The notes beneath the pieces were generated by a model. The model saw nothing but the letters and a program-made list of their open reading frames with translations, searched no databases and had not been told where the DNA came from. From contig DATFRO010000069.1 in the NCBI GenBank assembly GCA_035263105.1, positions 1-41,545 of the forward strand: a DNA stretch of 41,545 bases. The letters run 5' to 3'. Below are positions 16,235-24,742 of the stretch, one piece after another. Origin of the DNA: DATBVX01 sp035263105. Its GTDB lineage: Bacteria > Pseudomonadota > Gammaproteobacteria > Steroidobacterales > Steroidobacteraceae. The position numbers were made by a program, and so were the translations under genes. Every line of letters starts with the position of its first letter. Within the stretch, counting starts at the first letter, position 1.

Positions 16235-19200
16235 TCAATTCGCGTCGGACTCCCGCCAGAAGGTCTTGATGCGCGCGTTGAATCCGACGCAGGCGTTCAG
16301 GACCTCGGCACCCGACAGACAGACTACCGGATCCTGACCCTGCATGCTCTGCTCCGGAGCATTCGGGTTCGGCGGATTGTTCGGATCAATCGGCGGGTTG
16401 TTGGGATTGTTCGGGTCGCGGCCCGGGAAGAGGAACGCGATTTCCGGCGCGATGCCACCCTGGCGCAGCACCGAGTAGCGGTCCGCCAGCGTGAGATCCG
16501 GGATGCCATCGCCGTTGCTGTCGGTGGTGGTGCCATCCTGGTCGATCACCGGTGAGCCGTCGATCACGTCGACGATGTAGGCGCGGTTGCTGCCGCCGAT
16601 CGGCGCGCACGGGTCCGCGGCCGCCGCCGAGCTTGGGATGTACGTCGGGAAGAAGATCTTGTTGTTGAAGGTGCGCGACTCCGCCAGCACCTTCTCACCC
16701 ACGTAGCCGCCCGGCAGGCGCAGCTCCAGCTTCCAGCCGCGCGAGTTGTCCGCGATGGTCGGTGACACCTGGTCCGTGATGTTGTCCACGTTCGTGTCCG
16801 TGGTCACGCCGTAGGCGGTCATGGCCGCATCGAACAGCGCCTGGGTGGCGAACTTGTTGAGCGCGTTGTAGTCGCGGATCGAGTAGAACCGATCCTGCAC
16901 CTGGTTGTTCAGCGGATGGCCGCGATAACCCGAGCCGAGCGCCACGTTGAAGAACGTCGGCCGGCCGCGGCGATGGATCAGTGCCACGTCCGGCGCGCTG
17001 TAGAAGCGGCGCGTGGAAGCCATCGGCTGCGGCGCCGTCATCTGCGCAGCGCCGAGGTCGGCGATCACGCCACCCGCCAGCAGGGCGTTCTGCGCGTTGC
17101 CGTTGTTGATATCGAAGCGCCACAGCTGCCCGCCGGTGTCGCCCACGTAGATCCGGTCGGCGAAAGTGTCGCCATCCAGGTCCAGCAAGGCGAGGTTCGA
17201 CGGAATCGAATACTGCATCTTGGCGAAGGTCTGGTTGCCGGCCGTCTGCGAGCCGCGCCACAGGAGCGAGCCCGTCAGCAGGTCAACCATGTAGATGCTG
17301 TTGCCGATCGTATCGGTGTTCTGCGTGTAGGTGTCCTGCGTGTCGTCGTAGCCACCCGCGAACACCAGCACCAGCTTCTGCGAGTTCTGGGTCACGCCCT
17401 GGACGTTGACGCGCGTGACGATGGGCGCCGACCAGGTCTGGCCGATGCCCGGGAGCTGCGCGGGTCCGAGCGTCCAGAGCATCTTCGGCTGGTCCTTGAC
17501 CGTGACGTCGAGCGCGTAGTAATTGCTGCCGCCGCGGCCCTGGCCGAAGAACAGGAACACCTTGTCGCCCTGCGCCGGCTCGACGATGCCGTTCTGGTTG
17601 ACGTCGTACTTGAGCACGCGCACTTCGGCGTCCAGCGCGTAGTGCTTGGTGTTCACCGTGGTGTTCTTGTAGATCCCGCGGATGTCGTCGAGCTGGTCGA
17701 ACGGGATGTAGGCCCAGAGCTCGTTGCCGGTCACCGCGTCGAACGCGTGCAGGTAGCCGTCGTTGGTCGGCGTGTAGATCACGGCGTCGTCGATGTTGGG
17801 TGATCCCGCACTGCCGCCGTAGATCACGACCGCCGGCTTGGCGTGCAGCGGATCGCCCATGTCCTGGCGCGGCTCGGTCGTATCCGAGTCGAGATCCGCG
17901 TCCTGCACGTCCTGGCCGAGCGCCCAGTTGATCAGGTCATCGTGAGTCGGCTGGCCGGCCACACCGACGCCGAGCACGGCGTCAGTGATGAGCGGATTGG
18001 TCACCGAGATCACGTCGTTGCCGGTCCACAGGTTGTTGTTGCCGGCCTCGATGTTCGTATAGAGGTTGCGCTTGGTCGGGATCGGCTCGCGGTGCGCGGC
18101 ACCGCCGGCCGCCACGTCCGCGCCGTCGGGGCTCGCCGACCAGTAGCTGCGCGCCGTGTCGGTGAAGAAGCCGGTGTTGGGATCGACCGCCTTCTTGCCG
18201 TCCGCATCGACGATATCCCCGTTCGTTACGCGGTACTTCTTCACGTTGCCCGGCCAGCGATAGGTGCGATCGGGGCGGAACACCGAGACGTAGAGATCGC
18301 TCAACGTCTGCGTGCGGTTGAACGCGTTCACCGACACCGAGGGCGCGGTGAAGGTGGTATTGGTGCGCAGGATCTCGGTCACGATGCTGCTGAGCACCGC
18401 GGTGAGGCCGACCGTGTTGTCAGCGTTGTAGAACTGGCCGCCGCCGCGGGTGGCCGTGGTCTGCAGGAGCTTGCTGCCCGTGACGTCCGGACCGAATCCG
18501 ATCCAGTAGGACGTGACGTTCTGGTTGCCCGGCATGTTGGGCTGCAGGTCTTCCTTGTACATGTACTGCGCCAGGTCATCCAGGCAGTGTCCGTCGCCGG
18601 TACCGTCGCAGCTCGCGCCGACCACGGTCTTGAAGTCGGGCAGGCCTTCGATCTTGGCATCGGCGCTGGTGTCCGCGGTCGGCTCACCGTCCGTCAGGTA
18701 CACGATGTAGTTCTTCTGACACGAGTACTGCATCGGTGTCTTGTAGGTCTTGCCGTCGGCGAGGCGCGAGGCCGCCACGCTGGGCGAGCTCGTGCCGGGC
18801 TTCGACATCGCGTTCTTGCCGTAATCCCAAACCTGGCCGCGGAAGTACTGGTTGGCTTCGTACAGCGTTTCGGACAGCGGCGTGCAGCCCGAGGCGTTGT
18901 AGCTCTTGACGGTGTTGATCACGTTGGTGCGGTTCGTGCCCGCGTCGATATCCGACACCGCGAACGTCACCATGCCGCCTTCGGCCGAGGTCCCGTCGTC
19001 GCAACCGTTGTTGTTATTGTTGCTGTAGCGCATGAGACCGACGTTCACGCCCGTCAGGTTCGTCAACAGGTTGCTCGCCACTTCCTGCACCGTCTCGAGG
19101 CGGCTCTTGGAAGTGAAGGTCGACGGGTTGTTGTACCAGTTGAGGTAGTTGTACGAATAGAAGATGTAGTTGCGATTGGTGTTGTTCGCATTCCAGGTGA

Positions 19201-19750
19201 TCTGGTTGTTCGAGTTCGACGTCCACTTCGCGGAGCTGTCGCGCGCCCACAGGCGCGTCAGGTTGACGCCGTCGCCATCGATGCCCGCATCGGCGCGGCA
19301 CTCGACGTCGAGATTGGTGACGGTGCTGCGGATCTGCTCCCAGCGGCTGTTGGTGGTCGAGAACTGCGCGGCGCGCGTCGCCGAGTAGAAGCCGGCAACC
19401 AGGAACGCGTCCTTCGCGGTCTTGCACTTCATGTTGGTGGCGTTGAACCAGGTCGCGGCCTCGCAGGTCGGCGGCAGGATCGGCGTGCCGTCGTCGCGCA
19501 CCCAGTACGTCCGGTCCGAGCGGCAGCTGCCGCCGTAGGTGACGGCCGGATCGTACGGCGCGTTCTCGGTCACCACGTCGGTGTCCATGCTTCCCGAGGT
19601 GTCGAGAATGAACAGGATGTTGGGCTTCACGCCGGAGTTGTTCTGGCCGAGAAAGATCTCGGTGTCATCGGCCAGCGCCGGAGCGCCGCACGCGAATGCG
19701 AGCACCGTACCGATCAGGAGAGCCCGACTGCGATGCTTTAAGGAACTCAT
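16235..19750 (-). CDS. pilY1: PilY1-type pilus tip/biogenesis protein
   Basis: A 1171-residue exported protein. A signal peptide (about 1-27) precedes a von Willebrand A-like domain with the MIDAS sequence DTSGS (50-54). The C-terminal half is the PilY1 beta-propeller (PilC family) with a calcium loop DVNQNGIVE and further Asp-rich loops (DLDGDTFAD, DSNGDGIPD). PilY1 sits at the pilus tip, promotes extension and adhesion and, in Pseudomonas, feeds surface sensing. Near the C-terminus is an Asn-Pro-rich stretch (DPNNPNNPPIDPNNPPNPN). AGAGG precedes ATG 19750; an in-frame TTG at 19759 is less likely. Confidence 0.93.
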   Translation of the reverse strand: MSSLKHRSRALLIGTVLAFACGAPALADDTEIFLGQNNSGVKPNILFILDTSGSMDTDVVTENAPYDPAVTYGGSCRSDRTYWVRDDGTPILPPTCEAATWFNATNMKCKTAKDAFLVAGFYSATRAAQFSTTNSRWEQIRSTVTNLDVECRADAGIDGDGVNLTRLWARDSSAKWTSNSNNQITWNANNTNRNYIFYSYNYLNWYNNPSTFTSKSRLETVQEVASNLLTNLTGVNVGLMRYSNNNNNGCDDGTSAEGGMVTFAVSDIDAGTNRTNVINTVKSYNASGCTPLSETLYEANQYFRGQVWDYGKNAMSKPGTSSPSVAASRLADGKTYKTPMQYSCQKNYIVYLTDGEPTADTSADAKIEGLPDFKTVVGASCDGTGDGHCLDDLAQYMYKEDLQPNMPGNQNVTSYWIGFGPDVTGSKLLQTTATRGGGQFYNADNTVGLTAVLSSIVTEILRTNTTFTAPSVSVNAFNRTQTLSDLYVSVFRPDRTYRWPGNVKKYRVTNGDIVDADGKKAVDPNTGFFTDTARSYWSASPDGADVAAGGAAHREPIPTKRNLYTNIEAGNNNLWTGNDVISVTNPLITDAVLGVGVAGQPTHDDLINWALGQDVQDADLDSDTTEPRQDMGDPLHAKPAVVIYGGSAGSPNIDDAVIYTPTNDGYLHAFDAVTGNELWAYIPFDQLDDIRGIYKNTTVNTKHYALDAEVRVLKYDVNQNGIVEPAQGDKVFLFFGQGRGGSNYYALDVTVKDQPKMLWTLGPAQLPGIGQTWSAPIVTRVNVQGVTQNSQKLVLVFAGGYDDTQDTYTQNTDTIGNSIYMVDLLTGSLLWRGSQTAGNQTFAKMQYSIPSNLALLDLDGDTFADRIYVGDTGGQLWRFDINNGNAQNALLAGGVIADLGAAQMTAPQPMASTRRFYSAPDVALIHRRGRPTFFNVALGSGYRGHPLNNQVQDRFYSIRDYNALNKFATQALFDAAMTAYGVTTDTNVDNITDQVSPTIADNSRGWKLELRLPGGYVGEKVLAESRTFNNKIFFPTYIPSSAAAADPCAPIGGSNRAYIVDVIDGSPVIDQDGTTTDSNGDGIPDLTLADRYSVLRQGGIAPEIAFLFPGRDPNNPNNPPIDPNNPPNPNAPEQSMQGQDPVVCLSGAEVLNACVGFNARIKTFWRESDAN

Positions 19751-19789
19751 AAGTTGCAACCTCTGTTCAGACTCTGGTGACGGGGCCGC

Positions 19790-20152
19790 TTACTTGCGCG
19801 TGCCCTTCGGCAGGTCCGCATGGATCACGATGCGCGTGACCGCGCGTGTCTTCTGGTCATACATGATGGTCAGTCCGCGCGTGACACCGTCCGCGAGGAA
19901 CGCGTTGAGCTCGGCGAGCGATACTTCCTGCTTGCCGACGAAAAACCGGCTGCCGGCGCCGAGCTGCACCAGGACCGGGTCGCAGCCGACGCAGCCGCGC
20001 GCGAGCAGCGAGCCGCCGTCGGTGCGCGGCAGGGTCACATTCGCGGTGCTCGCCTCGATGGCGCTCTGGGGAGCGGCCTTCTCAGCGAACGCCTGCCCGG
20101 TGAGCAGGGCCGCGCCGATGAGCGCTGTGAGGGTGATGCTGCGGGTCCACAT
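19790..20152 (-). CDS. Small exported CxxC protein in the pilin operon
   Basis: A 120-residue protein that I do not recognise. Residues 1-23 are a signal peptide ending AFA; the mature part has a Cys54-Val-Gly-Cys57 motif and ends in a basic region with RAVTRIVIHADLPKG. ATG 20152 has GGAG 8 bases upstream, whereas the earlier ATG (20170) has none. It lies between pilX and pilY1. Pseudomonas has a similarly small protein, PilY2, but on the other side of pilY1, so equivalence is only a guess. The CxxC could be a redox, disulfide or metal site. Confidence 0.85.
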   Translation of the reverse strand: MWTRSITLTALIGAALLTGQAFAEKAAPQSAIEASTANVTLPRTDGGSLLARGCVGCDPVLVQLGAGSRFFVGKQEVSLAELNAFLADGVTRGLTIMYDQKTRAVTRIVIHADLPKGTRK

Positions 20153-20187
20153 GACTGTCTCTCCAAACATGTCTGCTGTTCGTGCCG

Positions 20188-20688
20188 TTACGGGGTCAGC
20201 GCCGTGGGGGCGCCGGCGAGCGGCGGAGGCGATTCACCGTTCTTCAGCGCAACGATGAACAGGCCCTGCGTGTGCGTGGTCGTCGCATTGCGCGCCGAGG
20301 TGCCCTGACTCTGGATCTGGAAGTGATACGAGGTGAACTTGCTGGCGTTGTTGCCGCCCCACATGAGCGGCAGCTCGGTGTTCACGCCGGGCTGCGGCGT
20401 GATGCTGGTGTTGTAGTACTCCTTCGTGCTGCCGGGCACGGGGGTATTACCCACCGCCTCGTTGGCGACGCTGGTGCTGAACACACCGGTGAGCAACGCC
20501 TGCTCGATGCCGTACTCGGCCGACTGAAAGGCGTTCTCCTGGTATTGCTCGTTGCCGGCCATCACCAGCTCGGTGGTCGCCGTGCTCATGCCCGAGATCG
20601 CCAGGACCGTGAGGACCATGAGCAGGATCATCCCGACCACGAGCGCAGCGCCGCGCTGCCGACGATGAAGTGCTGAGTTGAGTTTCAT
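20188..20688 (-). CDS. pilX: Minor pilin-like assembly protein PilX
   Basis: A 166-residue PilX. The N-terminus (RRQRG then AALVVGMILLMVLTVLAI) matches the PilX N-terminal domain, which is class III-pilin-like but lacks the usual Glu at +5; the next segment STATTELVMAGNEQYQENAFQSAE is characteristic of the family. It helps prime pilus assembly with PilV, PilW and PilY1. Confidence 0.9.
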   Translation of the reverse strand: MKLNSALHRRQRGAALVVGMILLMVLTVLAISGMSTATTELVMAGNEQYQENAFQSAEYGIEQALLTGVFSTSVANEAVGNTPVPGSTKEYYNTSITPQPGVNTELPLMWGGNNASKFTSYHFQIQSQGTSARNATTTHTQGLFIVALKNGESPPPLAGAPTALTP

Positions 20689-20706
20689 GATGTCTTTCCG
20701 CTGCCG

Positions 20707-21687
20707 CTAGATGCGGATCCGGTTGCGCAACTGGATCGTGCGAGTGAAGAGAACGCGCCGAAAGGCGTCGTTCGGCGTGAAATTGCGATTCGCGTACTGG
20801 TAGTTGGTCGTGTCGCGGTAGCCGACTTCAGTGGCATCGGCGCGCGTCATGATCCACAGGCGCACCGCCACGATCTGCGTGCCGACCGGCAACGCGGCGC
20901 CCGGGTTGACGTAACGGGTGGCGATACCGGCCGAGCCCGTCGGGTCGATGCCGAACTGCACCTGCAGGTCTTCCACGCCGCTCACGATCTCCTGGTCCTG
21001 GAAGTCGGGTCCGGCCACCAGGCTCTTGCGACGGAGCGACGGAACGCCGGGGCGTCCATCGGAATCGCGCGAGATGTAATAGGCGTTGACGATGACGTCG
21101 TTCACCTGGCCGCCCGGCGGCACGGCCGCGGCCGGCGCGGCACCGTTGGTGAAGAGGCCGCCGCTGGTGCGCGTCGACCAGACCTGGACGCGACCCGCAG
21201 TGGCCGCGACCGGGTTGCCGGTCGCACGCCGCACGATCAGCGTGTCGGTGTTCGCTTGTGCGCCCGCTCCGTTCGGGTTGCAGGCCGGCTGACGCGCGAC
21301 GCCGAAGGTGTAGCCCGCATTCGTGCCTTCGATGGTCGTGAACAGGTCGACCGCGAAGTTGGTGCCGCACTTGTTGGCGTTGCCGGGAAGCACGGCACCG
21401 GCCGTCTGCGCCGCACGACCGGTGACGAGCTCCGGATCGTTCAAGAGGCCCCAATTGCCGCCCATGCGCACATCGGGCTCGATGACGCTCATCGCGAAGC
21501 GCGCGGTCTCCTGCAAGCGCGACACGCTGTCGTTGACGGCGTAGGAGTTGCGGCTCTGCATGTACACGAACACGGCGCCGGCGATCAGGATCGAGCCGAT
21601 GGCGAGGGCCACCAGCAGCTCGATCATGCTGAGACCGAGCTGGCGCGCGGCGAGGCGTCGCGGAGTGTGTGAGTGACTGGATTTCAT
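20707..21687 (-). CDS. pilW: Minor pilin PilW
   Basis: A 326-residue minor pilin. The prepilin site is RQLG followed by LSMIELLVALAIGSILIAGA (Glu at +5), with the long soluble domain usual for PilW. ATG 21687 overlaps the pilV stop as ATGA, which makes it better than the longer frame that would run back into pilV. An internal VNAYYISRDSDG stretch is typical of PilW proteins. Confidence 0.92.
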   Translation of the reverse strand: MKSSHSHTPRRLAARQLGLSMIELLVALAIGSILIAGAVFVYMQSRNSYAVNDSVSRLQETARFAMSVIEPDVRMGGNWGLLNDPELVTGRAAQTAGAVLPGNANKCGTNFAVDLFTTIEGTNAGYTFGVARQPACNPNGAGAQANTDTLIVRRATGNPVAATAGRVQVWSTRTSGGLFTNGAAPAAAVPPGGQVNDVIVNAYYISRDSDGRPGVPSLRRKSLVAGPDFQDQEIVSGVEDLQVQFGIDPTGSAGIATRYVNPGAALPVGTQIVAVRLWIMTRADATEVGYRDTTNYQYANRNFTPNDAFRRVLFTRTIQLRNRIRI

Positions 21688-22181
21688 ATCTGCATTCTCA
21701 GGTCGTAGCGCGGCAGCGGATCGCCGGCTTTCCAACCCGGCTCCACCCAGGTGACGGTGATCTGGTAGGCCGAAGGCGCACCGGCGGCGCCGGCGACAAC
21801 CGCGATGGAGCCTTGCGGCGTATTCACATCACCGTCGTCGGGCAGTGCGGCGCGCAGTTGTGCCTGCCACCAGAACAGATCGTCGGCTGCGAGCGCCGTC
21901 GGAGTGCAGTCCGCGCCGCCGCCGACACAGTTGTTGTTCGCGCCCGCACCGGCATAAGAGACAGTGGCCGTCGGATTGGCGCGGATGCGATCCGCCATGT
22001 CGGCCGCGAGATTGACCGCCTGGGTACGCAGCAGCGCACTGCCGCTGGCGCGCAGGCTGGTGACGTAGAGTCCTGCGATACCCAGCATGCCGACTGACAG
22101 CACCAGCAGCGCCACCATGGCTTCGACCATGCTGAAGCCGCGGCTGCGGTGTATGCACGAGTGCATCGGACGAATTCGCAT
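21684..22181 (-). CDS. pilV: Minor pilin PilV
   Basis: A 165-residue type IV pilus modification protein. The leader ends RSRG and continues FSMVEAMVALLVLSVGMLGIAGL, a standard prepilin peptidase site with Glu at +5 and the PilV-typical LSVGMLGIAG. AGGAG, overlapping the fimT stop codon, lies 8 bases before ATG 22181, so fimT and pilV are coupled. A cysteine pair in NNNCVGGGADC may form a small loop. Confidence 0.92.
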   Translation of the reverse strand: MRIRPMHSCIHRSRGFSMVEAMVALLVLSVGMLGIAGLYVTSLRASGSALLRTQAVNLAADMADRIRANPTATVSYAGAGANNNCVGGGADCTPTALAADDLFWWQAQLRAALPDDGDVNTPQGSIAVVAGAAGAPSAYQITVTWVEPGWKAGDPLPRYDLRMQI

Positions 22182-22192
22182 CGGGTTGACTC

Positions 22193-22843
22193 CTATGGGC
22201 ACGCCACGCCGATGGCGGCGAGCGTGGCGTCGACTTCAGCCTTGCTGTTGGAGACGCGCGGGCGGCCGGTCGCGGAAACGCGCACGGCGCGAGCGGCCGA
22301 AAGGCCGTTGAAGGTCATGGCGGTGCCGCGCAGGTCGCAGATGGCCACGTTGGCGGTCGGCGTGATGCCGCCGCTCGGCGGCGACGAGAAGCCGGTCAGC
22401 TGGTACTTGATGCGGCCGTTGTTGTCGCTGCGAACCGTGATGGTGTTGTCGAGCGCGACATGACGCTGCAACACCGGCTCGTTGACGTTGTTGTCGGGCA
22501 CCCAGTCGTTGTCCGCGTCGACCCAGACGACCCAGGCGGACGAGGCGCCCTGCGTCCAGGCGCCGCTGCAAACCGGGGGCGTGGCATTGGGATCCGCGGT
22601 CGCGCAGACGGCGACCGGGAGCTGGCGCTTGATCGCCTCCGTCCGGGCCAGGCTGATCGAGCCCAGCAGGTCATTGGCAGCGCTGACCAGCCGACTGTTG
22701 CGCATGAAGGTGCGGAAGTTCGGCACCGCGAGGCCGAGGACCACGCTGGCGATGGCCAGCACGACCATGAGCTCCATCAGCGTGAAGCCGAGGTGCCGGC
22801 GCCTGCCGGGCCTGGAGGGGCTGCGATGAGTGCGAGTACGCAT
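22193..22843 (-). CDS. fimT: GspH/FimT-type minor pilin
   Basis: A 216-residue pseudopilin-like protein. A long basic leader ends in RHLG followed by FTLMELMVVLAIASVVLGLAVP, and the GspH domain includes the family pattern SLARTEAIKR and ATGRPRV. It is the first gene of the minor-pilin operon, in the place of fimU/fimT in Pseudomonas and Xanthomonas. ATG 22843 has no clear Shine-Dalgarno sequence; an in-frame TTG at 22879 is an alternative. A sigma-54-like site lies about 90 bases upstream. Confidence 0.9.
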   Translation of the reverse strand: MRTRTHRSPSRPGRRRHLGFTLMELMVVLAIASVVLGLAVPNFRTFMRNSRLVSAANDLLGSISLARTEAIKRQLPVAVCATADPNATPPVCSGAWTQGASSAWVVWVDADNDWVPDNNVNEPVLQRHVALDNTITVRSDNNGRIKYQLTGFSSPPSGGITPTANVAICDLRGTAMTFNGLSAARAVRVSATGRPRVSNSKAEVDATLAAIGVACP

Positions 22844-22930
22844 GGCGCGCGTTATCGCTGCGCGCGCCGCTGCGCTCAAACCGAGCCGATGACCGGTTTC
22901 AGCACGCGGACGAGTGGTCTGCGCGTGGAA

Positions 22931-22947
22931 TGCAGTTCACAGTCCAA
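22931..22947 (-). promoter_or_regulatory. Candidate sigma-54 promoter of the minor-pilin operon
   Basis: On the minus strand TTGGACTGTGAACTGCA has the invariant GG and GC doublets separated by 10 bases, and 10 of 13 informative positions agree with the -24/-12 consensus. It lies between the upstream terminator and fimT, leaving a leader of about 75 bases. A weak AlgR-like CCACTCGTC (22909-22917) lies just downstream. Confidence 0.4.
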
Positions 22948-22967
22948 CGGGGAGTGATGCGGTACTC

Positions 22968-23001
22968 AAAAAAAGCGTGACCGGACATAAGGCCGGACGC
23001 T
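22968..23001 (-). terminator. Rho-independent terminator of the ferritin-like gene
   Basis: On the minus strand, AGCGT-CCGG pairs with CCGG-(TC)-ACGCT around an 8-base loop and is followed by seven Ts. It lies 66 bases after the stop of the bacterioferritin-like gene and isolates it from the pilin operon. Confidence 0.85.
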
Positions 23002-23067
23002 TGTCATAAGCCGTTCCTTATTCTTCTTATGGCGCGTGCAGCACGCGCGCGCGAGCGGCGCCGCGCA

Positions 23068-23517
23068 TCAGGCGCTGCGTCTCATCATCTTGCGGATCTC
23101 GGCGAGGTGCTGCTCTTCCGCGGCAATCTGCGCGCGCGCAAATTCCTCGAGCATGATGCTCTCGCCCGCCACCATTTCGAGGAGCTTGCGGTATTCGCCG
23201 AGCCCGACCTCTTCGTGCGCCATCGCTTCCTTGAGAATGTCGTCCACGCTGTGCTTGTGAGTCTCGAGGAGCTCCCCGATCTTGAGCGAGGGGTGCCCGC
23301 CCAGCGCCGTGACATGCTCGCCGGCGAGCACCGCATGCGCCATGGACTCGGTCGACTGGCTGCGCAGCCACGCCGTGATCGGTATGCGGTGATGGCCGAA
23401 GATCATGAAGCTGTAGTGCAGGTAGCGCACCACGCCCGCGAGCTCGAGCTCGAGGATACGGTTGAGTGTGGCGATCACGCCCTGGGTATCGAGCGAAGCG
23501 GTGCGCGCCTTGGTCAT
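23068..23517 (-). CDS. Bacterioferritin-like ferritin-fold protein
   Basis: A 149-residue four-helix ferritin-like protein, the size of bacterioferritin (158). Likely di-iron ligands are Glu25, His61, Glu103 or Glu108, and Glu134-x-x-His137 (EEQH). At the position of bridging Glu51 of E. coli Bfr my by-eye alignment gives Ser58, with Glu57 next to it (TESMAHA), so the iron centre may differ from classic Bfr. Met residues in the second helix could serve haem, but this is uncertain. AAGGAG lies 7 bases before the ATG. It may store or detoxify the iron brought in by the nearby feo system, though no shared regulation is visible. Confidence 0.8.
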   Translation of the reverse strand: MTKARTASLDTQGVIATLNRILELELAGVVRYLHYSFMIFGHHRIPITAWLRSQSTESMAHAVLAGEHVTALGGHPSLKIGELLETHKHSVDDILKEAMAHEEVGLGEYRKLLEMVAGESIMLEEFARAQIAAEEQHLAEIRKMMRRSA

Positions 23518-23540
23518 GATCAGGCTCCTTGAGCTGCTGG

Positions 23541-24101
23541 TTAGCGGATCCGCGTCACGGCGGTCGCGCGGTTGTTGCCCTTCAGCTGCAGCCGGTAGGA
23601 CTTCATCGTGCCGCGCTTGATGGTGACCTCATCCCCCACGTTGAAGGCGAGGTGCCAGTCGGGCTCCTTCTGCTGCCACACCTGGCCATTGTCGAGTGTC
23701 AGCACGTGCTCGCCGCGCGCCTGTGTCGCGACATTGGCGATCCGCGCGTCCATCTGGTCCGGGCCGGCCGGCTGCTGTTCCTTTTGTCCCGGGGGCGGCC
23801 GACCGTCGAATCCGAAGTCGTCGTGCTTGGCCGCGGCGGTCGTTGCCGCGGTCGTCGCGCCGGCCGCGCCGGCGCCGTTCGTGCCTGCGGCAGTCGCCGG
23901 TGTCGTGGTGTCGGCCACCTTGGTGGAAGCATTCGGCGCGGACTTGGCCGGCTCCGCGCTGCGCGCGAACAACCGGTCGTAACAGGCGAGGCGCTCCGCG
24001 TCCGTCGCGATCGCTGTGCACTTCGCGATGTCCGCGGGCGACTGGGCCGCCGCCGTGCCCGCGACCACGAGCGCGCCGAGAATCAGGGTTCGCACCGCCA
24101 T
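23541..24101 (-). CDS. Exported hypothetical protein with Ala/Thr-rich linker
   Basis: A 186-residue protein of unknown function. The signal peptide (1-19, ending AAA) is followed by CTAIATDAERLACYDRLF (Cys28, Cys40), a motif found at the start of many small periplasmic proteins. Then comes an Ala/Thr-rich low-complexity linker (about 55-95) and a C-terminal small beta domain with VLTLDNGQVWQQ and GDEVTIKRGTMKSYRL. ATG 24101 shares its A with the stop of the acetyltransferase gene (TGATG), so the two are coupled. A longer frame to 24269 would overlap that gene and has no signal peptide at its start. Confidence 0.8.
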   Translation of the reverse strand: MAVRTLILGALVVAGTAAAQSPADIAKCTAIATDAERLACYDRLFARSAEPAKSAPNASTKVADTTTPATAAGTNGAGAAGATTAATTAAAKHDDFGFDGRPPPGQKEQQPAGPDQMDARIANVATQARGEHVLTLDNGQVWQQKEPDWHLAFNVGDEVTIKRGTMKSYRLQLKGNNRATAVTRIR

Positions 24102-24637
24102 CAGCGCTTCACTCCTTCGCGCAACGCACCACCGGTCGCCGAGCGGAACAGCTGGCGCACCTCGCCGTTGATGATGCGCTCGGTGTACTGGCCGCGAGTG
24201 TACGCGCCGATCACGCTGCGCCAGAAACCCACTGCACCCGCGTTGCGCAGGTACTCGGTGACTTCCCACTGGCCGGCGAAACGGTTGAGGATGAGCTGCG
24301 CCGCATCGCGACCGATGCCGAGGCGCCGGTACTTCGCCAGCACGAAGAATTCCGACATGCGGTAGTCGATCGGTGGCGTTGCACTGGGTATCTTCGGTGG
24401 GCGCACCACGAGCGCGAATCCCGCCGGGGTTTCGGACTTCAGAATCAACAGGGGGTGTGCACGATCGTCGGCGAACCAGCGGGCGAGCAGATCCGGTTCG
24501 CGGTGGCCGAATTCGCCCAACACCGGGAAGATCCCGGTATTGAGCATCGCCAGGTCATTCAAGTAGTCGCGGTAGACGCTCTGTATCCACTTGCGGTCTT
24601 CGGGCGACCCCTGAGCATCACGGATACTGACCGCCAC
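24101..24637 (-). CDS. GNAT-family N-acetyltransferase
   Basis: A 178-residue acetyl-CoA-dependent acetyltransferase. The CoA pyrophosphate loop RRLGIG (104-109) follows a beta strand SEFFVLAKY, the classical motif A; GAVGFWRSVIGAYT near 150 is motif B-like. The acceptor is unknown. Translation starts at GTG 24637, with GAGG 6 bases upstream and no in-frame ATG nearby. It overlaps the exported hypothetical gene downstream by one base; a functional link is possible but unproven. Confidence 0.85.
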   Translation of the reverse strand: MAVSIRDAQGSPEDRKWIQSVYRDYLNDLAMLNTGIFPVLGEFGHREPDLLARWFADDRAHPLLILKSETPAGFALVVRPPKIPSATPPIDYRMSEFFVLAKYRRLGIGRDAAQLILNRFAGQWEVTEYLRNAGAVGFWRSVIGAYTRGQYTERIINGEVRQLFRSATGGALREGVKR

Positions 24638-24653
24638 ATGACCCTCGATTGAG

Positions 24654-24682
24654 CCGGAGCGCGACTAGAGGAAAGACTCCGG
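24654..24682. repeat. Inverted repeat before the acetyltransferase gene
   Basis: CCGGAG at 24654-24659 and CTCCGG at 24677-24682 could pair around a 17-base loop, in the leader directly before the GTG start and 12 bases from the larger hairpin at 24695-24721. Confidence 0.45.
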
Positions 24683-24694
24683 CACCTCGAACCG

Positions 24695-24721
24695 GCCCGG
24701 GCAGTTTGAGTCTGCCCGGGC
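24695..24721. terminator. 10-bp perfect hairpin downstream of the lipoprotein gene
   Basis: GCCCGGGCAG and its complement CTGCCCGGGC are separated by the loop TTTGAGT, 21 bases after the lipoprotein stop on the minus strand. No U-tract follows on either strand, so termination may be weak or the hairpin may protect the upstream mRNA. Confidence 0.5.
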
Positions 24722-24742
24722 TGTCCGAAATTGCATCAGCAA

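Noticed and set aside
17843..19741. A long open frame on the plus strand (over 600 codons) opposite pilY1
   Set aside because: It mirrors the codon structure of pilY1, has Arg/Val/Ala-rich composition without domains, and pilY1 on the other strand has clear motifs. It is a high-G+C shadow frame.
24640..24720. A possible tRNA because of GGTTCGAGG and nearby inverted repeats
   Set aside because: No acceptor stem or anticodon arm can be drawn around the T-loop-like sequence; the hairpins do not form a cloverleaf.
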